Position numbers and translations under genes: made by a program. DNA of 64,000 nucleotides from Polycladomyces zharkentensis. GTDB lineage: Bacteria > Bacillota > Bacilli > Thermoactinomycetales > JIR-001. The stretch covers positions 765-64,764 of the forward strand of contig NZ_JAFHAP010000017.1 of the NCBI RefSeq assembly GCF_016938855.1, in the 5' to 3' direction. Positions 25,667 through 34,303 of the stretch are shown piece by piece. Positions within the stretch are counted from its first letter, which is position 1; each line of letters begins with the position of its first letter. A model generated the notes under the pieces. The model saw only the letters and a program-made list of their open reading frames with translations. It made no database searches and was not told the origin of the DNA.

Positions 25667-26815
25667 ATGAAAATCACGGGTTATGAAACCTTTAAAGTGC
25701 CACCGCGGTGGCTGTTTTTGAAAATTGAGACGGATGAAGGGATTGTCGGTTGGGGGGAACCTGTGATCGAAGGGCGTGCCGCCACGGTGGAAACGGCTGT
25801 TCATGAACTGATGACCTACCTGATCGACAAAGATCCGCTCAAAATTGAAGACCATTGGAACGTGATGTACCGCGGGGGATTTTATCGCGGGGGTCCCATC
25901 CTGATGAGTGCGATTGCCGGGATTGACCAAGCTCTGTGGGACATCAAGGGGAAATATTACCAAGCACCTGTCCATGAATTGCTGGGTGGCGCTTGCCGCG
26001 ATTCCATTCGTGTTTATTCCTGGATCGGCGGGGACCGGCCCGGCGATGTTGCCAAAGCTGCCAAAGAGGTGGTCGACAAGGGGTTTACGGCGATCAAGAT
26101 GAATGCGACCGAAGAACTGCAATACATTGATTCATATGCCAAGGTGGAGGCGGTGGTTGAACGGGTCGCTTCAATCCGGGAAGCGGTCGGCAAACACATT
26201 GGCATCGGAATCGATTTTCATGGAAGGGTTCACAAGCCGATGGCCAAAGTTCTGGCCAAAGAGTTGGAGTCCTATCATCCGATGTTTATCGAAGAACCGG
26301 TTCTGCCGCAAAACAATGAGGCGCTTCGAGATCTTGCCCATCTTACTTCGATTCCGATTGCCACGGGGGAACGCATGTTTTCCAAATGGGATTTTAAAAC
26401 ACTGTTGGCCGACGGGTATGTAGACATTATCCAGCCGGACCTTTCCCATGCGGGTGGCATTACGGAATGCAAGAAAATCGCGGCGATGGCGGAGGCGTAT
26501 GATGTGGCGTTGGCGCCGCACTGTCCGCTTGGACCGATTGCCTTGGCCGCGTGTTTGCAAGTGGATGCAACGGCACATAACGCATTTATCCAGGAGCAGA
26601 GTTTGGGCATTCATTACAACCAAGGCAGCGACCTGTTGGACTATTTGGTCGACCCATCCGTCTTCCGCTATGAGGAAGGATATGTGAAGATTCCGCAGGG
26701 GCCGGGGCTCGGCATTGAAATCAACGAAGAACATGTGCGCAAGATGGCCGCAATCGGTCATGATTGGAAAAATCCGGTCTGGCGCCACCCGGACGGCAGT
26801 GTGGCCGAATGGTAA
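25667..26815 (+). CDS. dgoD: D-galactonate dehydratase family protein
   Basis: 382 residues, the exact length of E. coli DgoD, a mandelate racemase/enolase-superfamily enzyme. Metal ligands appear as Asp in GIDFHGRVH, Glu in FIEEPVLPQ and Glu in IATGERMF. The catalytic His lies in [11 protein letters not shown]. The N-terminal capping domain starts [25 protein letters not shown]. It dehydrates D-galactonate to 2-keto-3-deoxygalactonate, feeding the kinase and aldolase encoded upstream. ATG 25667 follows AAAGGAG. Gluconate-type substrates cannot be excluded. Confidence 0.87.
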   Translation: MKITGYETFKVPPRWLFLKIETDEGIVGWGEPVIEGRAATVETAVHELMTYLIDKDPLKIEDHWNVMYRGGFYRGGPILMSAIAGIDQALWDIKGKYYQAPVHELLGGACRDSIRVYSWIGGDRPGDVAKAAKEVVDKGFTAIKMNATEELQYIDSYAKVEAVVERVASIREAVGKHIGIGIDFHGRVHKPMAKVLAKELESYHPMFIEEPVLPQNNEALRDLAHLTSIPIATGERMFSKWDFKTLLADGYVDIIQPDLSHAGGITECKKIAAMAEAYDVALAPHCPLGPIALAACLQVDATAHNAFIQEQSLGIHYNQGSDLLDYLVDPSVFRYEEGYVKIPQGPGLGIEINEEHVRKMAAIGHDWKNPVWRHPDGSVAEW

Positions 26816-26889
26816 GTGAGGAGATTTCCCGAACGTACCCTCTCTAAAGGTAAAAAAATCTGATCGATTTGATGGAAGCGCTTTCTTTC

Positions 26890-27001
26890 CCTGCTTGACC
26901 CCTTCGTGGATGGATGTGGGTTGCCACACCGGATGAAGCGAGAAGCCCACGGCGACCGAAGGGAGTGCCTCCGGTGCTTCAGCCGTGCGGAGCAAGTCAC
27001 G
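26890..27001 (+). ncRNA. solitary omega RNA-like element end
   Basis: GTGGATGGATGTGGGTTGCC... GATGAAGCGAGAAGCCCACGGCGACC... GTGCTTCAGCCGTGC... CAAGTCAC is about 90 percent identical by eye to the TnpB right end at 6205-6318. No tnpB and no left end lie nearby. It fills the gap between dgoD and the permease gene, whose ribosome binding site comes 15 bp after the end, so the would-be guide is the permease leader. Confidence 0.5.
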
Positions 27002-27032
27002 CGTGATCAATCAACGGAGAGAGGTGTTTTTC

Positions 27033-28364
27033 ATGCCCTTGCTCATTACGTTCATTGCGATCGTTTTGTTGCTTGTCCTCATCAGCTACTTTAAGTTAAA
27101 TCCGATCGTTACCCTACTTTTTGTCGCCACGTTTGTCGGCGTTGCAATGGGGATGCCTTTGCCCAAAATCGCAGACTCCATTAAGGAAGGGGTGGGGAAT
27201 ACACTCGGTCTTGTCGCGATCATTGTCGCCTTGGGCACGATGGTAGGTAAAATGATGGCGGAATCAGGCGGGGCCGAACGGATTGCCCAGTCCATGATCA
27301 AGCTTTTTGGCACCAAAAATATACACTGGGCGATGATGTTTACCGCTTTTATCGTGGGTCTTCCCTTGTTCCTGCAAGTCGGGTTTGTCTTGTTGATCCC
27401 ATTGTTGTTTGCCATTGCTCGCAGAACCGGCACCAATCTTGTGAAACTCGGCATTCCTCTTGTGGCGGGGCTTTCGGCTACACATGGCCTTGTACCGCCT
27501 CATCCCGCGCCGATGGCTGTCATTGAGATGTTTAAAGCAAATGTGGGTTTAACGATTTTTTACTCGATTATTGTCGCTCTTCCCTCTGCGATCATCGCGG
27601 GACCGATATTTGGAAATTGGGTCAGTAAATATGTGCAGGCTGCCCCTTCACAGGAATTAATGGATCAAATGGCATCCAAAAAGACGGACCGACCGCTTCC
27701 TGGTCTTGGCATGACACTTTTCACCATCCTGCTCCCGGTCATTCTGATGTTGTGCGCTACGGTTGCTGATGTCACATTGCCGAAAGATCATACCGTGCGT
27801 TCCTGGATTGACTTTATTGGTCACCCGATCACATCCTTGTTAATTTCCGCTATTGTTTCTTTCTTTACCTTGGGTTCCAACCAAGGATTTACGAAAGATG
27901 AAATATTAAAATTTTCAAATGAATGTATTGGTCCTGCTGCTACAATCTTATTGGTGATCGGTGCCGGAGGTGCGCTCAATAATGTCTTGATTGACAGCGG
28001 TGTAGGCAATTATATCGCGGGTTTGGCGGTTCATTCGTCCATTTCTCCTCTTGTTCTTGCGTGGTTAATTGCCGCATTGATTCGGGTAGCCGTTGGTTCT
28101 GCTACGGTATCCATGATGACCTCAGCCGGAATTGTTGCACCCATCGCGGCAGCGGTTCCCGGAACCAGTCCGGAGCTTTTGGTTCTTGCCGCCGGCGCCG
28201 GTTCGCTCATCTTGTCTCATCTAAATGACGGCGGTTTCTGGTTAATCAAGGAATACTACAACATGAGCGTAAAAGATACGTTAAAGACGTGGACGGTGAT
28301 GGAAACCATTTTGTCGATTGTGGCTTTGATATTGATACTCCTTCTCTCCATCATCGTGTCGTAG
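27033..28364 (+). CDS. GntP-family permease (gluconate/D-serine type)
   Basis: 443 residues with about 12 membrane segments. GntP hallmarks: GLVAIIVALGTMVGKMMAESGGAERIAQ, LPLFLQVGFVLLIPL, GLSATHGLVPPHPAP (the conserved PPHPAP motif) and ATVSMMTSAGIVAP. The family covers gluconate, galactonate-like acids and D-serine (DsdX). Upstream genes use a sugar acid, downstream genes use D-amino acids, and the gap upstream contains a mobile-element relic, so the D-amino-acid operon is the better home. ATG 27033 follows GGAGAGAGGTG. Confidence 0.85.
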   Translation: MPLLITFIAIVLLLVLISYFKLNPIVTLLFVATFVGVAMGMPLPKIADSIKEGVGNTLGLVAIIVALGTMVGKMMAESGGAERIAQSMIKLFGTKNIHWAMMFTAFIVGLPLFLQVGFVLLIPLLFAIARRTGTNLVKLGIPLVAGLSATHGLVPPHPAPMAVIEMFKANVGLTIFYSIIVALPSAIIAGPIFGNWVSKYVQAAPSQELMDQMASKKTDRPLPGLGMTLFTILLPVILMLCATVADVTLPKDHTVRSWIDFIGHPITSLLISAIVSFFTLGSNQGFTKDEILKFSNECIGPAATILLVIGAGGALNNVLIDSGVGNYIAGLAVHSSISPLVLAWLIAALIRVAVGSATVSMMTSAGIVAPIAAAVPGTSPELLVLAAGAGSLILSHLNDGGFWLIKEYYNMSVKDTLKTWTVMETILSIVALILILLLSIIVS

Positions 28365-28431
28365 CATCTTGCAGACTGTGAATGTGAAGGGCTGTTACGG
28401 CCATCCATCATCAAAAAAGGAGGGATACGAG

Positions 28432-29520
28432 ATGATCGAAACGCCGTGTATGATCATTGATGAACGAAAAATGGAACAAAATATTAGAAAAATGGCGCAA
28501 ATCGCCGAAAAGAATGGGGTTCAACTGCGGCCGCATGTAAAAACACACAAAATTCCCGAGATCGCAAAGAAGCAGCTTGCGGAAGGTGCGACCGGCATTA
28601 CCGTCGCGAAAGTATCGGAAGCGGAAGTGATGGCAGAGCATGGCATTCATGATATTTTCATCGCCTATCCGCTGGTCATCGAATCGAAAATTGAACGGGC
28701 GATTGCTTTAAGCAAAAACATCAATCTGATCGTTGGAGTGGATAGCATTGAAGGTGCGAAGAAGTTATCAGAACTGGCAAAAAAGCATCATCATACGCTG
28801 TCTGTTCGTCTTGAGGTGGATACGGGACTAAAACGGACAGGTGTGTTATACGAACGGGCTGTAGCCCTTGCAAACGAGATCAACCAGCTTGACAACCTTC
28901 GGTTAAGCGGGATTTACACGTTTCGTGGAGCTGTTTTCCAAGGGAAACCGACACGTGATTTGAAGAAGGCAGGATTGGAAGAAGGAAAACTGATGGTTTC
29001 GTTGGCAAATAAAATGAGGGAAGCCGGAATCGATATACAAGATGTGAGCGTTGGATCGACCCCGACAGCTGAGTACGCCGCACAGGTCGAAGGGGTAACG
29101 GAGATTCGACCAGGCACCTATGTATTTTACGACATGATGCAAGTCAATCTTGGTGTATGCAGATTAGATGAATGTGCCGCGACCGTTTTGACTTCCGTTG
29201 TGAGCAAACCATCGGAAAACTTGCTCATTATTGACGGCGGCAGTAAAACATTTGCCACAGATGTGCAACCCCATACCTGGCCATCCAATTTAATCGGGTT
29301 TGGATATATTACGAATCTGCCGGAAGCGATATTTGACAGGTTAACGGAAGAACACGGTATGGTTACACTCCCGGGCGACGAGAACATTCAAATCGGCGAC
29401 AGGCTTGAGGTGATCCCCAACCATATTTGCAGCACGGTGAATCTTCATAATCATGTGTATATAAAAAACGAGCAAGGACTGACCAAGGTAACGGTGGCCG
29501 GACGCGGAAAGTTGGACTGA
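28432..29520 (+). CDS. D-threonine aldolase/D-serine dehydratase-like PLP enzyme
   Basis: About 362 residues of the alanine-racemase-like TIM barrel plus D-serine dehydratase-like C-terminal domain. LRPHVKTHKIPEIAKKQ carries the PLP lysine. VRLEVDTGLKRTG, GSTPTAEY and IRPGTYVFYDMMQ bind the cofactor. PNHICSTVNLHNHVYI near the end supplies the metal-binding His and Cys typical of the family. It would cleave or deaminate D-threonine, D-serine or beta-hydroxy D-amino acids. ATG 28432 follows AAAGGAGGG and it is 11 bp from the deacylase gene. Confidence 0.83.
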   Translation: MIETPCMIIDERKMEQNIRKMAQIAEKNGVQLRPHVKTHKIPEIAKKQLAEGATGITVAKVSEAEVMAEHGIHDIFIAYPLVIESKIERAIALSKNINLIVGVDSIEGAKKLSELAKKHHHTLSVRLEVDTGLKRTGVLYERAVALANEINQLDNLRLSGIYTFRGAVFQGKPTRDLKKAGLEEGKLMVSLANKMREAGIDIQDVSVGSTPTAEYAAQVEGVTEIRPGTYVFYDMMQVNLGVCRLDECAATVLTSVVSKPSENLLIIDGGSKTFATDVQPHTWPSNLIGFGYITNLPEAIFDRLTEEHGMVTLPGDENIQIGDRLEVIPNHICSTVNLHNHVYIKNEQGLTKVTVAGRGKLD

Positions 29521-29531
29521 GGAGGGAGCTT

Positions 29532-31145
29532 ATGCTCGATTTATTGATTAAAAACGGCAGAATCGTGGATGGAACCGGCAATCCTTGGTTTTGGGGGGAT
29601 GTGGGAATTAAAAATGGAATGATTACGCATGTGGGTTTGGTTGATATTGAGGCGAAAGAAGTGATTGACGCCGGTCATCAGATCGTCTCGCCGGGATTTA
29701 TCGATGGGCACTCGCACGCCGATCTTCTCGTATTGCAAGATCCTCATCACGATGTGAAGCTGCAGCAAGGTGTCACCACGGAGGTTGTTGGAAACTGCGG
29801 ATTGGCTCCGGCGCCGTTTGTCAAAGAGCGTGGGGACTTGTTGAAACGTTATATTGAACCTGTGATCGGCAACACTCCGTGGGCTTGGCCGTGGGAGTCT
29901 GTGGAGGAATACATTCAAACACTGATGAAAGCCGGCATATCTGAGAACGTATCAACTTACGTTGCCCACGGCGCTTTGCGTATTGCCGTTATGGGATTTG
30001 AAAATCGTCCGGCCACAAAGCGTGAGATGCAGAACATGAAGGATTTGCTTGAAGAAGGGATGAAGGCGGGAGCGATCGGTTTATCGATCGGATTGTTATA
30101 TGCACCGGGCCGCTATGCTTCCAAAGAGGAGTTGGCGGAACTGTGCAGCGTTTTACCCAAATATAACGGATTATTGTCCTCACACATTCGAGGAGAAGGA
30201 AACAATTTGATTCAGTCAATCAAAGAAGTCATCTGGATTGCAGAGAAAAGCGGTGTACCATTGCACATCAGCCATCTGAAAGCTGCCGGAAAACGCAACT
30301 GGGGCAGTGTTGCAGAAGCGCTTCATCTGATCGATGACGCCCGTGCCAGAGGCTTGGATGTCACTTGTGATGTATATCCTTACAACGCAGGATCAACGAT
30401 GTTGACCACATTATTGCCGCCATGGGCACTGGAAGGCGGGGTAGAGGCTTGCCTGTCCAGACTGCGGGACTTGTCTCTACGCAAGCGTATCAAGCAAGAG
30501 ATGAGTGAGGAGCAGGAAGATTGGGATAATCTGATCGTATCGACAGGATGGCAAAGTGTCATCGTTTCATCCGTATCAGAAAAGAATCAGCACCTGGAAG
30601 GGCGGAGCATTCTTGACATCAGTCAGGAGTTGGGAAAGGACCCTTGTGATACGGCACTGGATTTGCTGCTTGAAGAGGAGGGAAATGTATCGATTGTGTA
30701 TTTCCATATGTCCAATGATGACGTGGAACAAGTCATCAAGTATGATCACTCTCTTATTATCTCTGACAGCCTCGGCTGCGTGACGGGTAAACCGCATCCA
30801 CGGCTTTATGGAACTTATCCCAGACTGTTTGCGAAATATGTTCGCGAGAAAAAAATATTGTCTCTGGAGCAAGCCGTTCGCAAAGTGACTTCTTTCCCGG
30901 CGCAAAGATTTAACCTCGGCAAACGCGGATTGCTGAGACCGGGTTACCATGCTGATATCACCATCTTTGATCCGAATCAGATCATGGATACAGCGACCTA
31001 TCAGGAACCGATGAGCTATCCGGATGGCATTCGCCACGTGATTGTCAATGGAGTGAAGACAATTGAACATAAGAAAAACCTTCATGCAAACGGGGGTTGT
31101 GTCATTCAAGCTCATCGTTCTCTGTATGCTTGTTGTGATCATTAG
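29532..31145 (+). CDS. N-acyl-D-amino-acid deacylase
   Basis: 537 residues, amidohydrolase superfamily. DLLIKNGRIVDGTGNPWFWGDVGI starts the beta-sandwich. PGFIDGHSHADL holds the first metal histidines, and QGVTTEVVGNCGLAPAP carries the metal-binding Cys typical of D-aminoacylases. SHIRGEG, HISHLKAAG and SDSLG follow with further ligands. It releases free D-amino acids from N-acyl forms, consistent with the PLP enzyme upstream. ATG 29532 follows GGAGGGAG. Confidence 0.87.
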   Translation: MLDLLIKNGRIVDGTGNPWFWGDVGIKNGMITHVGLVDIEAKEVIDAGHQIVSPGFIDGHSHADLLVLQDPHHDVKLQQGVTTEVVGNCGLAPAPFVKERGDLLKRYIEPVIGNTPWAWPWESVEEYIQTLMKAGISENVSTYVAHGALRIAVMGFENRPATKREMQNMKDLLEEGMKAGAIGLSIGLLYAPGRYASKEELAELCSVLPKYNGLLSSHIRGEGNNLIQSIKEVIWIAEKSGVPLHISHLKAAGKRNWGSVAEALHLIDDARARGLDVTCDVYPYNAGSTMLTTLLPPWALEGGVEACLSRLRDLSLRKRIKQEMSEEQEDWDNLIVSTGWQSVIVSSVSEKNQHLEGRSILDISQELGKDPCDTALDLLLEEEGNVSIVYFHMSNDDVEQVIKYDHSLIISDSLGCVTGKPHPRLYGTYPRLFAKYVREKKILSLEQAVRKVTSFPAQRFNLGKRGLLRPGYHADITIFDPNQIMDTATYQEPMSYPDGIRHVIVNGVKTIEHKKNLHANGGCVIQAHRSLYACCDH

Positions 31146-31313
31146 GTTTTCAACAAGAAAAGATTTTCCAATTCCCTCTGTTTGGTATCATCCCATGGTT
31201 TGGCGTAAGAAGTTGACAGATCAGTAAGGAGCAGTGATGAATCAGCTTATTCCGCCAATGAATTCATGATCTGTAGAGCAAATGGCAGACCACGAACCAG
31301 GAGGTTATGAACC

Positions 31314-31775
31314 ATGTCTATGATCGAAAACAAACTGAAAGAAATGGGAATCGAGTTGCCAAAAGTCAGAAAACCGGTAGCACAGTATGTTCCCGCGAAA
31401 ACGGTTGGTAATCTCGTATTTTTATCCGGAGCGGACTGTCGTGTCAACGGTGAACTCCTGTACAAGGGAAAAGTCGGCAGTGATCTTACTGTAGAACAAG
31501 GTTATCAAGCCGCCCGACAAGTGATGATAAACTTGTTGGCTGTCTTAAAAGAACATGTTGGTGATCTGGATCGGGTGAAACAAATAGTAAAACTTCTTGC
31601 CTTTGTTAACTCTGCAGACGGTTTTGTGGAGCAACCATTTGTCGTAAACGGTGCTTCTGACTTGCTGGTTGAAGTATTCGGAGAGAAAGGTCGTCATGCT
31701 CGCTCTGCGATTTCCGCAAATGAACTTCCATTTGATACACCTGTTGAAATCGAGATGATTGTCGAAATTGAATAA
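31314..31775 (+). CDS. RidA/YjgF family enamine deaminase
   Basis: 153 residues. FLSGADCRVNGELLYKGKVGSDLTVEQGYQAARQVMINLLAVLK and a C-terminal ARSAISANELPFDTPVEIEMIVEI are typical of the longer RidA subgroup. The Arg in ARSAI is the catalytic position. RidA proteins clear reactive 2-aminoacrylate released by PLP-dependent serine/threonine dehydratases, which fits the operon's PLP enzyme. ATG 31314 follows AGGAGGTT. A strong terminator closes the operon. Confidence 0.85.
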   Translation: MSMIENKLKEMGIELPKVRKPVAQYVPAKTVGNLVFLSGADCRVNGELLYKGKVGSDLTVEQGYQAARQVMINLLAVLKEHVGDLDRVKQIVKLLAFVNSADGFVEQPFVVNGASDLLVEVFGEKGRHARSAISANELPFDTPVEIEMIVEIE

Positions 31776-31881
31776 AAAATGATAAGATAATCATGAAGGA
31801 AAGACTCCGTACGAAGTGAAGGACGGAAAAACCACCCATACCTGTAACCTACCTTTACCATAAACTGCTGTAAGGTCAAGC

Positions 31882-31933
31882 AAAAAGCCATTAAGTCTAT
31901 GAAGCACTCCTTCATAGACTTAATGGCTTTTTT
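31882..31933. terminator. strong bidirectional terminator
   Basis: A perfect 23-bp inverted repeat starting AAAAAGCCATTAAG with a 5-nt loop and a T tail. Confidence 0.9.
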
Positions 31934-32169
31934 ATGTCGCAGCAGGAACGCGCGTTTATTGTCGAATGTCCCCGACATCGAATAGTGTAAATAGATGAAG
32001 GTGGGCGTAGTTTGATATTAAGAGCATACAGGGCGGTAGCAAGACCACGTGATACGTCCCACGGCCACCCTTTTCTCGTTTTTGACCAAGGCCGAGTAGT
32101 TTTGATGTAGAGTATTCAATTGATGAGGAAGAACGTTTTATACATATCCAGAATTAGGAGTGGGAAAAC

Positions 32170-32649
32170 ATGAAAAAAGTATTTGAAGATTATCTTGCAG
32201 AGTTACAAGCTGATATTGTGGCGATCTGTTTAGAGTATGTTAATGACAGAGCAGATGATATCTATATGTACTGTTCCTTTGAACAAGGAGCGTATTCATT
32301 TGATGTATTCTATAAAATTAACGGTAAGGTTGTTCGTAAACACCAACTAAACGAGGCATTAGAAGAGCTTAATGGACAACCTAATGAAATTTATGATGTT
32401 TCAAGAGAAAGACAATGGAGTATGCTACGAATAGGAGTTAATTATTTTAAGGAGATTCATAAGAAATGTAAAGAATTTAATAGGGAGATGCCTACTGAAA
32501 TTAAAATGCATTACAATGTAAAAGAGAACAAACTACGAGCAACATATAAGTATGATTTAGTCTGGTCTAATGACGAAATGCTATTACCAGAAGATATTTT
32601 TCTTTCTTGGTTTGAAGAAGTGAGTAAAGAAAATAATACAGGTGATTGA
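32170..32649 (+). CDS. orphan immunity protein, YezG/DUF600-like
   Basis: 159 residues, AT-rich compared with neighbours. The layout FEDYLAELQADIVAICLEYV, then DIYMYCSFEQGAYSFDVFYKINGKVV and TATYKYDLVWSNDEMLLPEDIFLSWFEE resembles YezG-type immunity proteins that neutralise LXG polymorphic toxins in Bacillus. No toxin gene is adjacent; it sits alone after the strong terminator. Start ATG 32170 follows TTAGGAGTG. It probably arrived by transfer as an orphan protector. Confidence 0.6.
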   Translation: MKKVFEDYLAELQADIVAICLEYVNDRADDIYMYCSFEQGAYSFDVFYKINGKVVRKHQLNEALEELNGQPNEIYDVSRERQWSMLRIGVNYFKEIHKKCKEFNREMPTEIKMHYNVKENKLRATYKYDLVWSNDEMLLPEDIFLSWFEEVSKENNTGD

Positions 32650-33102
32650 TGAGAGAGTTATAGGGTTAGGATCAAGAGCGATAACACACGTAAGAAATAG
32701 CGTGAAATCGCTGTTTTAAGCGTATTTTGAATGGAATGAGTGGTCGGCCCCTTATGCTCAACTGTCAGCGCATGTTTAGGAAGTACTACTTCATAGGCCA
32801 GTTTCTTGTGGTTCTAGGTGTTTATGTCACTTGTGGAACATGCGCTAAAATCATTCGTGGGTGGTTTTTCTTTTCCGGAACCGACCCTGTACTGAACAAT
32901 ATTGATATAGAGTAGCTGGTGGTTATTCATGTATCCAGCCATATGCTGTCGCTGTCTTTTGCTGCAAGATGTACAGGAATTTCAACCGCCCTGTTTGGTA
33001 CATATTTTATTTGGATTATTGGTAAAGTTTTGTCCCATCGGTAGGAATTGCGGGGGAGAAGAAAGAATAAAAAGGGAACCGGGGTGGGGAAGGAGACAAT
33101 CC
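32650..33102. other. gap without recognised gene
   Basis: One 62-codon plus-strand frame (32727-32915) with a hydrophobic centre (YYFIGQFLVVLGVYVTC) lacks a ribosome binding site. Nothing else supported. Confidence 0.35.
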
Positions 33103-33456
33103 ATGATGAAAACAGCGAAACCGGAAGCACCTGAACAATTGGTGCAAATCCAGTTGGAAGCCTACAACCACCATGATTTGGAGCTGTTTCTGTCAGTTTA
33201 CAGCCCTTATGTTATGGTGTACGACCATCCCTGTGAACCCGTCATGTCCGGTCTCGACGAGATGAGAGAACATTATGCACGACTGTTCGAACAAAATCCC
33301 CAAATACACGCCGAGTTGATTCAACGAATTACCATGGGTCCTTATGTGATCGACCATGAGCGAATCACCGGACGGAACGCAGAGCCGTTGGAAGCGATCG
33401 CCATTTACGAAGTGAGAGATGGACTGATTCAACAGGTATGGTATGTACAACTGTGA
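33103..33456 (+). CDS. SnoaL/NTF2-like protein
   Basis: 117 residues, the size of a single NTF2-like cone fold. The helix EQLVQIQLEAYNHHDLELFLSVYSPYVMVYDHP, then FEQNPQIHAELIQRITMG and AIAIYEVRDGLIQQVWYVQ match SnoaL-like or steroid isomerase-like proteins. Ligand unknown. ATG 33103 follows GGGAAGGAGA. It converges on the glyoxalase-family gene. Confidence 0.75.
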   Translation: MMKTAKPEAPEQLVQIQLEAYNHHDLELFLSVYSPYVMVYDHPCEPVMSGLDEMREHYARLFEQNPQIHAELIQRITMGPYVIDHERITGRNAEPLEAIAIYEVRDGLIQQVWYVQL

Positions 33457-33577
33457 TAAGATACGGGAGTGAAGGATGTGTCGCGCCATCTTTCAGTAGC
33501 TTGGAAGTCTCAATTGTGGACTCCTTGGCTTCCATCGCATGGATTGCGACAATACAGGACAGGGAGAAAGCACACCC

Positions 33578-34102
33578 TCATGTATCAACACGGGCCGGAG
33601 AAGCATAGGATTGGGCCATGGATCGGGTGTACATTTCCACTACGTTTCCGTCCGGATCTTTAAAATAGAGCGCCCGGTATTCCGGTTCAAATTGCCGGAT
33701 GGTGACGGGAATGCCGAGCGATTGCAACTGTTCAAAAGTGCGGTCGAAATCTTCTTCCTCAATGTACAGGGCAAAATGCACATGTTTGCCGCCTTCATCG
33801 TACAGCTCGGGAGATGGCCAGGAGGTAACGGGTTGATGTTGGATTTTGCGTTCCTCCGGTGTCCATTTCCGGGGAAGCCACAACCCCAACCGGGTGTTTC
33901 CCCCGACATACAGCCAGGTTGCCCAGACATACGGATGTTGGCGGCTCACAAATTGCTCGGCTCGGAACCCGCTCTTGCCGGGTTCCCATTTCCATTGATC
34001 CACGATGGGGAACCCGAGCACTTCCGACCAGAAGTGTACGGCTCGGTCCATATCCGCCACTTCCAAAACCAATTCCGACACGCCTTTGACGGGGAGTTTC
34101 AT
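33578..34102 (-). CDS. glyoxalase/bleomycin resistance (VOC) protein
   Basis: About 174 residues. GVSELVLEVADMDRAVHFWSEVLGFPIV opens the first beta-alpha-beta-beta-beta module. KHVHFALYIEEEDFDRTFEQLQSLGI and EYRALYFKDPDGNVVEMYT form the second, with the metal-ligand Glu in VVEMY. ATG 34102 follows GGAGGGAT; longer frames upstream are not supported. Substrate unknown; FosB-like or general dioxygenase roles are possible. Confidence 0.8.
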   Translation of the reverse strand: MKLPVKGVSELVLEVADMDRAVHFWSEVLGFPIVDQWKWEPGKSGFRAEQFVSRQHPYVWATWLYVGGNTRLGLWLPRKWTPEERKIQHQPVTSWPSPELYDEGGKHVHFALYIEEEDFDRTFEQLQSLGIPVTIRQFEPEYRALYFKDPDGNVVEMYTRSMAQSYASPARVDT

Positions 34103-34267
34103 CACTGGTGATCCCTCCGGGTCAAATATAATGAAGCGGCAATGATGGATTACCCACTTTTCATCATTGATAAACATCATTGTTGAGTCGTGCTGCTTCA
34201 CCTCAAAGATCCTGTCCAACCAAGGATTTTCCGACAAATTTTGATAAAATTTTTAAGAATATTCAGT

Positions 34268-34273
34268 TATAAT
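34268..34273 (+). promoter_or_regulatory. candidate -10 box for the tandem PBP4 gene
   Basis: TATAAT 30 bp before the start codon. The nearest -35-like TTGATA (34241-34246) is 21 bp away, longer than usual. Confidence 0.4.
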
Positions 34274-34303
34274 GGAAATGTCCGTCACAAAGGAGGGGAG
34301 TAC

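Noticed and set aside
32727-32915. 62-codon hydrophobic frame
   Set aside because: No ribosome binding site, and it lies in an otherwise non-coding gap.
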